DNA of 64,000 nucleotides from Wurfbainia villosa (taxonomy: Eukaryota; Streptophyta; Magnoliopsida; Zingiberales; Zingiberaceae). Within the stretch, counting starts at the first letter, position 1. Every line of letters begins with the position of its first letter. The translations under genes and the position numbers were made by a program. The stretch lies in the NCBI GenBank assembly GCA_025175895.1, contig CM046000.1, forward strand, positions 34,880,720 through 34,944,719, written 5' to 3'. The notes beneath the pieces were generated by a model, which was not told the DNA's origin, ran no database searches, and was given only the letters and a program-made list of their open reading frames with translations. This document shows, in pieces, positions 38,536-49,318 of the stretch.

Positions 38536-40390
38536 TATTGGGATGTATACTGAAAAGTCTATCTTTTGTATGAACATCTTTATTTTTGAAATAAGAATCA
38601 CATGATCATTGCTTGCATATTTATGGTTATGCATATTGTCTGATACATTACATTGTAGATAACATGGTGTGTAGTGTCGCAAAGTAGATCATGTTATCGG
38701 TTCATTGTAAAGTATAAGTAAAGGCTCACAACCGAGATGGTTATGGACAAACCATTGGAGTGGTTGTAGTGTGATTTGGTATTGGTTTGTCTTGACCATA
38801 GAATCACACTAGTACACTTTGTGTGTATTGAGCAGGACCGACTTAGAGGTGATTCGATTTATTGCTGACTACATAATCTAATTGGACCTCAGATATTATA
38901 TTGTACATGCTCTTAATCCCGATATAATAACGGGCACATATACTTAGTATTCATTTCTTTGATTTACCAATGGGCGAGATTTATAGAGTAAATCGATAGG
39001 CTCGGTAAGTTGGGAAATGGTATTATTTATATGGTGTGCCGTTTATTATAGGAGGAAACTATGTCCTATATATTAGGATGATGATATCCCCTTGAGGAGC
39101 TCATAAGGTTCATCATGTAAACCCTGCAGGTGGACTTGGCCCGGCATGATGATAAGGTTGAGTGGTACTACTCATGGAGTTAGATGTTGATTAATTAATT
39201 GTCAGTAAATTAATTAATCGATGGACATTCGAGATCTTAAACACGGCGAGAAAATGTACAAATAGTATATGGAGCCCATATTAATTTATGGGGGTTGGTG
39301 AGGTAGATCAATGATAATCCTCTAGTGGAATGGATTATCATTAATGGATGGGACTTTATGTGGGCTTGATCCATTGGGTGGCCAAGATCCAACTCCTCCT
39401 CATGGTCCCTATTGTAGCCTATTAAAACCTCATGGAGCCTAGATCCAATGGTTGAAAACAAAACTCTAGATCCGACGGTGGAGATTAAATCCCTAGATCC
39501 GACGGTTGAGATTAAATCTCTAGATCCGACGATTGAGATTAAATCCCTAGAACCGATGGTGGAGATTAAAGGAGGCTTAGGCCTAACTCTATAAAAAAAA
39601 GGCAAGGGGGTGGGCGGCAAGAGTAATTGAAGAGGGGCTAGGGTTTTGGGCGGCAAGGGGGCTTGGAGGCTTGGGCTGCCACAATTAAGGAAAGTTTTAG
39701 CTTCTTCTTCCTTAGGTGGCTGGCGCCCATCCTTTCCTCTTCTCTCCTTGTTTTTGCCGACGTCCAACCTTCTTCGCTTCATCTTTGGCCGGAGCTTAGG
39801 GTCTTCCCTTGAAGCTTTTGGCCGGCCCACTTCCTCATCTCTTCTTCTTGTTGGCCGGCGGCAAGCATCTAGGTTGGTCCTTGGTGGTTGGCTAAAGGAA
39901 GGAGAAGAGTTTTGTTTCTATACTTCCTCTTGTTCAGAGCGAACAAGGAAGGAATATTGGTGATCTAGGAGGCTTCGAATTTTGGATGATCATCGCCCAC
40001 ACGACGTTCAAAAGGAGGAAGGACATACAATAGAAGATCGAGAGGTATAACGCTTGTTTATTTTATTTTGTAACATGTATATAATTGTTTTTCAATCATA
40101 TACATGTTGTATATTCTGTTTTGTGGTTAAATTAATTTGGACCCCGAATACAAACATAAAAGTCGGTGATCCGTACATCGTCTATTCCGTGGCTATTCGT
40201 AGAATAGAGGTTGGTGGCTTGAATAACAAGTTTGTTCAAGTGACTACTCTAATCGAATAGCACGATGATGAAACGATAGCTTGGGCAATCCCTCTTGTCA
40301 AGGTTAAATTTTTTTTTATCCAGGGACGTAGAAGGGATCGCCATGAACAAGCGACTGAGTTGAAGTGGGAAACGAAGTTTCCTACCTTCA
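38536..40390 (+). mobile_element. Copia B middle LTR, shared by B1 and B2
   Basis: 1855 bp. It starts TATTGGGATG, a mutated TG start, and ends CCTACCTTCA. It lies directly between the B1 polypurine tract and the B2 primer site, so it serves as 3' LTR of one and 5' LTR of the other. It is very close to the 31668-33521 LTR throughout, with four minisatellite units. Confidence 0.93.
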
Positions 40391-41448
40391 AGTGGTATCA
40401 GAGCCACAGTTTCCGATTTTGTGTGTTTAGGATTCGGTTACTTTTATGCACTTTTCATATATTATATGTGCCGGATAACAGTAGGATGTGCATAGGTTAA
40501 CTTTTTGGTTGCAGACATAGGATCCAACTATTATGGTCATATGTGTGTATGTGATTGTATGTGTATAATTGTATATTTTGTTGAATCCTCGGGGTTGACA
40601 AAGCTAGTATTTAATTTTTGTAATTAGATATGACATATTTTAGTCACTCTTTTTATTTTAGTTTACTTTTGATCTAGATTTCATGTACACTCCCTCGTGG
40701 AGTATAGGATCGATGGATATAAATTAAAATAGTTTTTTCTCGGCTCGGATCTTTGGATGGCTTGTACATGTCGTAGGGAGGAGCGGACGAGATGACGATA
40801 CGATGGGAGACATATTGAAGACAAAAGACATAATAGTTGGAAAATATTTCTTTTTCATATTTATTGCTTATTGTTTGATATGCATGTCGTAGGCTAGAAA
40901 ATTACTCAATTTTAAATTACTAATTGGGAGAGGGATATTTTTATAAATTCCCACGACCTCCATTACGATTTGACATGTGATGCAAACAAACTTGCGCGTC
41001 GGCTCTGAGTGCCTTCCTCCCCATCGGATGAGTTTGTTTGCAGATCACAAGGTCGAATATGGTTATAGGAAATTATTAAGGAGCGTGTGTACTTTTCCAT
41101 CGAAAGGCACATAACCCGAGATAATTACCTTGGTACCGAGTAATGGTGAACACTTAGATACAAATATAAGTATCCTCCCCATCGGAGTCATTGCTTTTAT
41201 TTTTAGGGCTGAAGAGGAACCAACTATTAATTTTACTTGTAAAAAATTAGGTTGACAAGATAGTAAAATTAATGGGTAAAACCTCCTCTTACAAATGTGG
41301 AATTTGTATACGTCCACACTATCGTGGCATACGATATTCTCGGTGTTTTGAGGCGTTGGTTGATTTTAAAATTTTATTGCTTAAGGAATCAATAATTTTT
41401 TGAAATATAATGTTTTTGATCTATGTGATTCTTAGGTTTTCTTTCAAA
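40391..41448 (+). other. Copia B2 primer site and untranslated leader
   Basis: AGTGGTATCAGAGCCACAG begins at 40391. The leader parallels that of B1. The second of the three CCCATCGGA motifs has decayed (about 41095). Confidence 0.85.
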
Positions 41449-42280
41449 ATGACTTTCAACCCGCTTGCTGTGATACTGAAAGAAAATAAACTTACTGGAC
41501 CCAATTATGTTGATTGGAAGAGGAATCTTGACATTGTCTTGACTGCTGAGGAATACAAATATGTACTCCTCGAAGAGTGCCCTCCTAAGCCTGCGGATGA
41601 TTCTGGGGAAAAGGAGAAGGAGAGTTATAAGAAGTGGATCAAGGCCGATGAGATGGCGCGGTGTTACATTTTGGCATCTATGTCAAATGTACTGCAACAT
41701 CAACACAAGCCATGCCCACTGCTTATGACATGATGCTCAATCTCAAAGAGCTTTTCGGACACCAGAATCGGGCTGCAAGGTAGGAAGCCATAAGGAACTT
41801 GATGACGACCACCATGATTGAGGAAACACCCATAAGGGAACATGTTCTCAAGATGATGGCTCATTTGAATGAGCTGGAAGTCCTTAGAGCTAAGATCGAT
41901 GAGGAAACCCAGGTCGATATCATTCTCCAGTCTCTACCTAGGAGTTTTGAGCAGTTTCGCCTGAACTACAACATGAACAAGAGGTTGTATTCGTTGGTGG
42001 AGCTTCTGACAGAACTCTAGGCGGAAGAGGGGCTTTTTCATCAGAGTGCTCAAGTGCAAGCCATGGTTTCTCAAAAGGTTTCTACTTCTAAGCCGAAAGT
42101 CAAGAAGAAGAAGAAACAAGCTGGGGAAAATGTGGTGGGAGAAGCTCAGGGAGGAGTGAAGAAGCCGAAAGGCAAGTGCTTCACTTGTAAGCAGACTGGA
42201 CACTGGAAGAAGGACTGCCCCAACCGGAAGCAGAACAAAGGTATATCTTTTGGTCTAGTTGTTGAAACATGTTTAGCGGT
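41449..42280 (+). pseudogene. Copia B2 gag with intact zinc knuckle, frameshifted
   Basis: ATG at 41449. The first 95 codons are open, without the TAA found in B1. A small deletion near 41695-41705 then shifts the frame after VLQHQH. The rest resumes at 41799, after another stop, and runs to the TAG at 42018-42020 following TEL, the stop shared with A and B1. The knuckle CFTCKQTGHWKKDCPN (about 42178-42225) keeps all four ligands. Confidence 0.88.
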
Positions 42281-43670
42281 GTTATCTACCGACACTTGGT
42301 TTGTAGATACGGGAGCCACTAATCATGTCTGCAATACTTTGCAGGGGTTCCAGGAAACCAGACGACTGGCTGAAGGGGAGATTACCGTATACTTGGGTGA
42401 TGCCACAAAGGTGGCGGCTGTTGCAGTGGGAGATGTTTATTTATCTTTTGAGAGGAATAAAGTTTTGGTTCTTAAAAATTGCCTTTATGTACCTTTATTT
42501 AGAAAGAATTTAATTTTAGTTTCTAAATTATTTATGGATGGATATTCTATTTCTTTTAATGACAGAGTTGTTATAAAAAGGAATAGGGAGATTATCTGTT
42601 CTGGTACATTGATAGGAAATTTGTATACACTTGAACCAAAAGCTCCCATGATGCAAATAGAAGTTAATAACTCATCTTTTAATTCCAATAAGAGAAAAGA
42701 ACCTTCGAAGATGAACCAAACATATCTTTGGCATCTAAGACTTGGTCATATTAACCTAAGAAGAATTCAAAGGTTGATAGCTGATAGACCTTTGGGTTCA
42801 TTAGTGGTGGAAGATTTCCCAACTTGCGAATCTTGCTTGGAGGGTAAAATGACCAAGAGACCTTTTAAGGCTAAGGGGTATAGAGCCAAAGATGTGTTGG
42901 AATTAGTTCATTCTGATTTGTGTGGTCCTATGTCTATCCAGGCTAGAGATGGTTTTGAGTATTTTGTCTCTTTTATAGATGATTATTCAAGATATGGATA
43001 CATTTACTTGATGCCCCACAAGTCTGAATGCTTTGACAAGTTCAAAGAATTCAAGGCTGATGCGGAGAAACATCAAGGTAAAAGTATCAAGACACTACGA
43101 TCAGATCGTGGTGGTGAGTACCTCTTGGGAGAGTTTAGGAATTACTTATCAAAGGCTGGGATTCAATCTCAATAGTCTGCACCTGGCACACCCCAGCAGA
43201 ATGGTATAGTAGAGCGAAGGAATAGGACTCTTATGGAGATGGTTAGATCGATGATGAGTTATTCTGAGTTGCCAGATTCGTTCTGGGGATATGCTCTAGA
43301 CATGGCAGTGTACATTCTGAACTTGGTTCCATCTAAATCAGTGCCTTCTACTACCACAGAATTGTGGACTGGGCGAAAGCCTAGTCTGAGACATATTCAG
43401 ATTTGGGGGAGTCCAGCACTTGTGTTGAAGGCAGATGCTGGTAAGTTGGAACCTCGTACAGAAGTGCGCATGTTCGTTGGCTATCCTAGAGGAATGAAAG
43501 ATGGTTATTTTTATAGTCCTAGAGATCAGAAGGTGATCGTTAGCACAAACGCCAAATTTTTAGAGGAAGACTATGTGATGAACCATAAGCCCATGAGTAA
43601 GATTGTTCTGGAGGAATTGAAAGGGGAAGTCACTACTTCAGTACCACCGGTACAAGAGGATATACCATAA
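42281..43670 (+). pseudogene. Copia B2 protease and integrase
   Basis: One open frame (42054-43175) runs from the knuckle through the protease (FVDTGATNHVCNTLQGFQE) and into integrase: LWHLRLGHINLRRIQRLI, CESCLEGKM, LVHSDLCGPM, FIDDYSRYGYIYLM, LRSDRGGEYL. A TAG at 43173 after GIQSQ breaks it just before the Glu segment. The sequence continues in the same frame with QQNGIVERRNRTL and the C-terminal part (VRMFVGYPRGMKDGYF, NHKPMSK) to 43670. Apart from this stop the integrase is well preserved. Confidence 0.9.
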
Positions 43671-44679
43671 GTCACTACACCGCATGTCACAGAGGATACA
43701 CAGGTGATACCTCATCGTAGTGGGAGGGTTGTTAGATAGACTGATAGATTCATGTTCTTGGGAGAATCTTCTGATTTGGTCCATGGCGAACATGAACCTA
43801 ATCCCTGGACATATGACGAGGCAATCCAAGATAAAGATGCAGTATCTTGGCAAAGTGCAATGAATGCTGAGATTGAATCTATGGATTCAAATCAGGTCTG
43901 GGAGCTAGTAGAATTACCTGATGGTGTAAAAACCATTGGATGCAAGTGGATCTACAAAAGAAAGAGAGGAATAGACCAGAAGGTTGAGACCTTCAAAGCA
44001 AGGCTTGTTGCGAAAGGGTATACTCAGAAAGAGTGTATCGATTATGAGGAGACCTTTTCGTCGGTAGTCATGCTTAAGTCTATCCGGATTCTCTTATGTA
44101 TTGCTGCTCATATGGATTATGAGGTATGGTAGATGGATGTCAAGTCAACTTTCCTTAATAGAAGTCTTGAGGAAAACATCTATATGAAGCAACCAAAGGG
44201 ATTCATTGCAAAGGGTAAAGAGCATCTTGTGTGCAAGCTTAATCGGTCCATTTATGGATTGAAGCAAGCTTCGAGGTCTTGGAACATCCGCTTTGATGAG
44301 GTAATCCAGTCTTATGGATTTATTCAAAGTTCAGATGAGTCTTGTGTATACAAGAGATGTGACAGAAACGTAGTGGTATTTCTTGTGCTATACGTAGATG
44401 ACATTTTGTTAATTGGCAACAATGTCAAGGTGTTATCGAACGTAAGGGTATGGTTGTCTAAACAGTTTGATATGAATGACTTGGGAGAAGTGGGACACAT
44501 CCTTGGGATCAAGGTTATAAGGGATCGCAAGAAAAGGATGTTGTGCTTATCTCAAGCTTCATACATAGACATCATTATGGATAGTTTTAGCATGCAAAAC
44601 TCCAAGAATGGTTTTCTACCTTTCAGGCATGGAGTTCCTTTGTCTAAGGAGATGTGTCCTAGAACATCTAAGGATATAG
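43671..44679 (+). pseudogene. Copia B2 reverse transcriptase, first part, cut by N2
   Basis: The linker, then 43752-44132 (GVKTIGCKWIYKRKRGI, FKARLVAKGYTQ), end at a TAG after YEVW (44130-44132). From 44133 the frame runs MDVKSTFLNRSLEENIYMKQPKGF, LKQASRSWNI and LVLYVDDILLIGNN to KEMCPRTSKDI, where N2 is inserted. The YVDD centre is intact. Confidence 0.9.
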
Positions 44680-44882
44680 TGTTGGGAGATTGTTGGTGCA
44701 ATCATCCCAGGTTGACTCGAGTTTGACTCGAGCAGTACCCTAATGATATTTTGATGATAGACAAAACTCATGACATGGGATTGTCATGGGAAAGTCCAAC
44801 ATGGGGTTGGCATGGAAAATCCAAGCATGGAGCATGGTGTGGAAGTCCAAGGGGGAAGCCTTGGCATGGGAAAGTCCAAAGC

Positions 44883-45186
44883 ATTGCGAAGCCGTGCGCT
44901 TGGTGCTTGGCATGGGAAATCCAAAGCATTGCGAAGCCGTGCGCTTGGTGCTTGGTGAGAAATGCATTGCGAAGCCGTGCGCTTGGTGCATTTGGGAAGT
45001 CTTGAGAACTTGGCAAGTTCACTAGGCTCGGGTCCTTGAGTCGGTGAAGGATGACATTGCGAAGCCGTGCGCTTGGTGCATCCGAGGGACCGCCGGACGG
45101 GGAGCGAATGGAGTGAGCCCAAAGGGAAGCATACTTCTAGGGCATGAGACGCGAAGGATGGCGTTGCGAAGCCGTGCGCTTGGCGC
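44883..45186. repeat. Dispersed direct repeats GCGAAGCCGTGCGCTTGG in N2 5' LTR, five copies
   Basis: Near-identical 24-bp copies start at 44883, 44928, 44966, 45056 and 45163. Each has AAGC and GCTT separated by five bases, allowing a short hairpin. The 3' LTR has only four (49510, 49553, 49645, 49752), so one unit was gained or lost between two LTRs that should have been identical at insertion. Confidence 0.85.
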
Positions 45187-45599
45187 ATCCGAGGGACGTA
45201 GGCCGAGGGAAGAGAGCTTCGGTGGGGAACTCCATGAGGGATAAGGTGGACTTGGCCAAGTGGCTAAGACTGAATGTCGGAGGCTCAAACTTGATGTTTG
45301 AGGGTTTACCCGACGGTTGGATGCTCAAACAACTTGGTGTTGCCATGGGTGCGATCGGGTCGGCGGCCGATGGTCGGCTAGGAGGATGGCAATGGGGATG
45401 TCGATGTCGCGAGCAACCGTAACGCCGGAATCGATCGGTGGTCGACTTAGGTCACCCGATCGGTGATGGGCATCATCGATCGGTGGTAGGTGATCTGTTG
45501 GAACTTGTCCAATGTCGATCTGGCCGTTGTGAGACAACGGCTACGGGCCGATCGGTGCCTTTGGCATCGCGCTAGGCGCGAAAACAGCTTGATGCAGGT

Positions 45600-45610
45600 T
45601 ATAAAAGGAG
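45600..45610 (+). promoter_or_regulatory. TATA box of N2 5' LTR
   Basis: TATAAAAGGAG lies about 910 bp into the LTR. The same element occurs in the 3' LTR at 50283 and, weakened, in N1 at 28733. Confidence 0.6.
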
Positions 45611-46104
45611 CACGAGTTGGAGGATTTCGCCAAGACTTTTGTGAAGCTATTGGAGGGGAATTGCTGCTGCATTCCAGACCTTCAAGCGCCATCTAAAGCA
45701 AGCAACAAGCAAAGGGTTCAAAGCAAGCATTGTAAAGTGTTCTTTACGTGTATTTCGTATTTGTCTTTGTATTGCTTGTATTTCATTACTTAGTATAATT
45801 TCTTGTGAGAGGTTTCTCCACCTCCGACGTGTAGTCGAAAAGGAGTGTTATAGTTAGTGTCGTGCGCATAACTAGAGCTCGAGGAGCTCGCCCATGGAGT
45901 AGGAACCATTCGGTTCCGAACCACGTATATCTTTGTGTATTGCATGTGCTTGTGTGTATTTGTGTTTCTTGTTAGTATTATTATTGTTATTCCGCTGCGC
46001 TAACAAGAATTGTAGACGAGCACGCAACGAGAATGAATGAATTACGACATCCATCGTAGGAGGGCTATTCACCCCCCCTCTAGCCGGCCGTTCGATCCCC
46101 CACA

Positions 46105-46123
46105 AGTGGTATCAGAGACGAGG
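46105..46123 (+). other. N2 primer-binding site
   Basis: AGTGGTATCAGAGACGAGG follows the LTR. It differs from the usual TGGTATCAGAGC by one base (A for C) and is still clearly the initiator tRNA-Met site. Confidence 0.9.
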
Positions 46124-46161
46124 TCGCTCTTCAAGGACTAACCGCCGCGAGAGCACTACAA

Positions 46162-47742
46162 ATGGCCGGCTTCATCCATCCACCGAAATTCGATGGAGAT
46201 TTTGCTTGGTGGAGGAAATGGATGGAGGTATATCTCGAAACCGATTTTGATTTTATGATTATTATAGAAAACGATTTTGAGATGCCTAGGGACAAACACA
46301 ACAAGCCCATTGATAAATCAAAATGGACCCACGACCAAATCAAAGACTTCAAGACAAATCTCAAGGTAATCAAGTTGATTAGTGATTTGTTACCTAACAC
46401 TATTTTGTCTAGATTGGGTGATTATAGGGATGCAAGGGAATTATGGAATAAGGTAATGAAATTCCAAGAAAATTCTCAATCGGCACAAGTAGAGGAGAAT
46501 GCCGAAGAAGAATCACCATCCACTTTTGAAGATGTGGATGACTTAGTAGAGACCTCCACCTCTAGCGTTGAGGGAAAGGAAAGGATTTCAACTCCGAAGC
46601 CAAGCCAAAATGAAGCATCTACATCCGGGAGAAGTGAAGATAGGGAAGAGGCCTCCACCACCTCCCTAGGTAACTCAAGTGTTATTATTTTAAATAAAAA
46701 TCACATAATATGCTTTGAGTGTAGGGAGAAAGGGCATTATAAGAGTAAATGCCCTAAATTTGCTAAGAAGAATGCATCGACACCAAGAGTCAACCCAAAG
46801 TCAAACGATGCCGGTGTTCCCAAAATCAAGAGCAAAGAGCACATTGTGTGCTTCAAATGCAATCAAAAGGGACACTACCGAAGCCAATGCCCTAGGGGGA
46901 GGAAGAAAGGGCAAGAAGGTGCAACTCATGTAGGGGGAGCTCCTAAAGCTAACCCTAAGGTACATTTAGTTAATGCACCTTCAATTCCTAAAGTCAAAAA
47001 GCATGCTAAAAATTATTTTAGTTCTCTTGCCATTATTAATGAAAAGCATGCTAGGAGAAATAATAAGGTGTATTGTCTAGGTGCCAAGCATGTTCATATA
47101 ACTAAGGACAAACCTAGGACTCAAAACACTAGATCTATTTTACCTAGGGAGTCAATTAGGAGAATTGAAGAAAACTTGGGCGTTAATCCCAAGAAATCTA
47201 GGCACATGCCTAAAAAGAAAATCATTCCTCAAAAATCTAATGAAAATTCAAAATTGAGGAAATTAGAGCTAGAAAACCAAGCCTTGAGGTTAAGGCTAGA
47301 AAAATTGGAGAAGACCCTAGAAATAATATCAAATTCGGTTAAGGGGTCAAATGTCCAAAAGTCAAGACCTAGAAAGCAAGAAATATCTAAGGGCAAGAAG
47401 GGTTTGGGTCACAAACCTATGTCCTACCATAATGTTCCATTTAATTATAGAACAACATCTAGGTCTAGAAAAACCAAGGCTAATAGGGAAGTCATCCCTA
47501 AGTCTAGCCATGATGTGTGTTTAGTGGCTAAGGACTTAAGAAAAATCAAGAAAGCCACAAAGAAGGTCAATGGAGGAGTCACCTCTAGAGTTGACCTAGG
47601 AAAGACCCAAAAGACTATGGCTTCAAAGTCTAAAAGGGTCATTAGGAAGGTATCTAGGGAAGTTATCCCTAGAGAATACCTTGTTAACCCAAGGAGCTCC
47701 AATAGATATTGGGTTCCTAAAAGCGTGATCGATTCACGCTAA
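46162..47742 (+). CDS. N2 gag-like protein, intact, 526 aa
   Basis: ATG at 46162, stop at 47740-47742, no interruptions. Residues 1-110 form a capsid-type N-terminus (MAGFIHPPKFDGDFAWWRKW, LSRLGDYRDARELWNKVMKF). Next is an acidic Ser/Glu linker, then two perfect CCHC knuckles at 184-197 (CFECREKGHYKSKC) and 230-243 (CFKCNQKGHYRSQC). The rest is a long basic region with a short coiled-coil-like Leu/Glu stretch near 370-395. It includes YHNVPFNY at 422-429 and the end SSNRYWVPKSVIDSR. N1 has the same plan. Gag of this type packages RNA in particles. With no protease or polymerase in the element, it may act with enzymes made elsewhere. Confidence 0.85.
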   Translation: MAGFIHPPKFDGDFAWWRKWMEVYLETDFDFMIIIENDFEMPRDKHNKPIDKSKWTHDQIKDFKTNLKVIKLISDLLPNTILSRLGDYRDARELWNKVMKFQENSQSAQVEENAEEESPSTFEDVDDLVETSTSSVEGKERISTPKPSQNEASTSGRSEDREEASTTSLGNSSVIILNKNHIICFECREKGHYKSKCPKFAKKNASTPRVNPKSNDAGVPKIKSKEHIVCFKCNQKGHYRSQCPRGRKKGQEGATHVGGAPKANPKVHLVNAPSIPKVKKHAKNYFSSLAIINEKHARRNNKVYCLGAKHVHITKDKPRTQNTRSILPRESIRRIEENLGVNPKKSRHMPKKKIIPQKSNENSKLRKLELENQALRLRLEKLEKTLEIISNSVKGSNVQKSRPRKQEISKGKKGLGHKPMSYHNVPFNYRTTSRSRKTKANREVIPKSSHDVCLVAKDLRKIKKATKKVNGGVTSRVDLGKTQKTMASKSKRVIRKVSREVIPREYLVNPRSSNRYWVPKSVIDSR

Positions 47743-49318
47743 ATGGGTTAGGGTGTGTCAATCCTAAGTGGATGGGTAGTTAACCTAACCATAGTAGAGT
47801 TGACACATTAGGGTGTGCCAATGTGCTTGAGAAGTTAAAAATGATTTAAATTGGCACATTTAGGTCTTAGAGGTATTGGTGTGCCATTTTGGGTTTTTGG
47901 CACACTAGGGAAATGAATGGCATTAAGGCAAAATGAATTTAATCCCTAAAAATGGCAAATTGATTTTCACACTTAGGTATTCTATACCTTAGTATATTTT
48001 ACTTGCCATGTTTTGTTTGTCTTGCCATGTCATGACATCATTTTCACTTTTATCTATAAAATGTCATGATCATGTTTAGATTTATGTTTATATGTCATGT
48101 ATGCTAAAACATCATTCACATGCCATGACATCATGATATTGGCATATGTTGCTATCTATATCATATCTATGCCATAATCATATCATGCATGAATTAAAAT
48201 GGAGTTAAGGACTATGGCATAATTTGAAAGGAATCAAATAATGTTGCCTAGAAATATGCATGAAAACATAAACAAAACAAAACCCACATCTCACAAAAAT
48301 TTGACTTGTATGTGTTTTACACATCTAGATATTGGTGAGATGTTTAGGAAAAAGAAAATAAAGGTTTGAAAAACATTTTGAAAACATTTTGAAAAACCTT
48401 GGTGAAGCCTATCTTTTGATAGCTATCACCATTGAATGGGATGATACAAAGAGGGCTCTTTATTGAAGCTTTTCTAAACTTTTGAACTTTGTATCAATCT
48501 CCTAATTTAGTGGGTAAAATAATTTTCCAATATTTTTCACCCATAGTGTTTAGGATAAGTATTATACGTATGCATTTTCAAGATTTTTAAAATTACGTAT
48601 ATTTACTTATGGATTTTGGAAATCCATTTCTGAAATGCTGAAAACTGCAAATGCAGTTATCAGTCGACTGCCATGGACTGGCAGTCGACTGATGGGGGTG
48701 GCAGCCGACTGATTTCTGATTTCAGTCGACTGCCCAAGCTGATTTCGGGTAAATCTTGTTGGTTAGGCCCATGTTCAGCTAGGTTAAGGTCCCCTAACCA
48801 CTCCTAACCCTAGGATATGCTTGGGAGAGCATTAGAGAGGGTGGAAATCCATTGGATATGGATTAGGAGTTGGGTTGAGGGTGAGTATCAATTTTAAGGT
48901 GGAAGAGAGTTCATTGTTGAACTTTGCCTTAATTTTGATTTGGTTAATGTTCCTATTGGCTTAGGGACTCTCCAAGGACATTGTTGGTGCAATGGTCAAG
49001 GGGGAGCAAGCCTCTAGGGGGAGGTATCCATTCCTCATGGGAGGAAAATTGGGTTGCCTCTCTTTGAGTGATATGGGATCACTAGAAAGATTGTAGGCAT
49101 GTGTTCCTCCAAGGGAGAGATTGTAAGATCTCATTGGGATATGAGACATTCATACCCTTGGGGAGGACCTTTTTGATGTAATGTCAAAAAGGGGGAGAAG
49201 TTACCAAGTTACCAATTAGGGTTCGTTGGAATTCTCATTGGGATATGAGAATTGCCAATATGGAAGAATTGGTAGACTTGAGATGGTAGTTTTGTCAATC
49301 ATCAAAAAGGGAGAGATT
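47743..49318 (+). other. N2 3' untranslated region with palindromes and polypurine tracts
   Basis: No gene is supported here. Three perfect CAGTCGACTG sites occur at 48661, 48682 and 48723. Purine runs of AAGGGGGAG type occur near 48990, 49010 and 49185. The last one (AAAAAGGGAGAGAT, 49304-49318) abuts the 3' LTR. Multiple polypurine tracts are a Sirevirus trait. Confidence 0.8.

Larger units (their letters stand above)
44691..46104 (+). mobile_element. N2 5' LTR
   Basis: 1414 bp, TGTTGGTGCA to GATCCCCCACA. TATA box at 45600-45606 (TATAAAAGGAGC). It contains five copies of a hairpin-prone repeat (44883-45186), a patch rich in CGATCGG words at 45340-45490, and the box TATTCACCCCCCCTCTAG-like at 46075-46090. 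Confidence 0.93.

Noticed and set aside
44883..45186. Spaced repeats in the N2 LTR considered as a CRISPR-like array
   Set aside because: Only four or five copies, irregular spacing, inside a plant retrotransposon LTR, and no associated genes.
44740..45422. Many overlapping frames in all six phases with SARLRNA or RSRALGA words
   Set aside because: They come from the GCGAAGCCGTGCGCTTGG repeats of the N2 LTR and reappear at 49367-49933.
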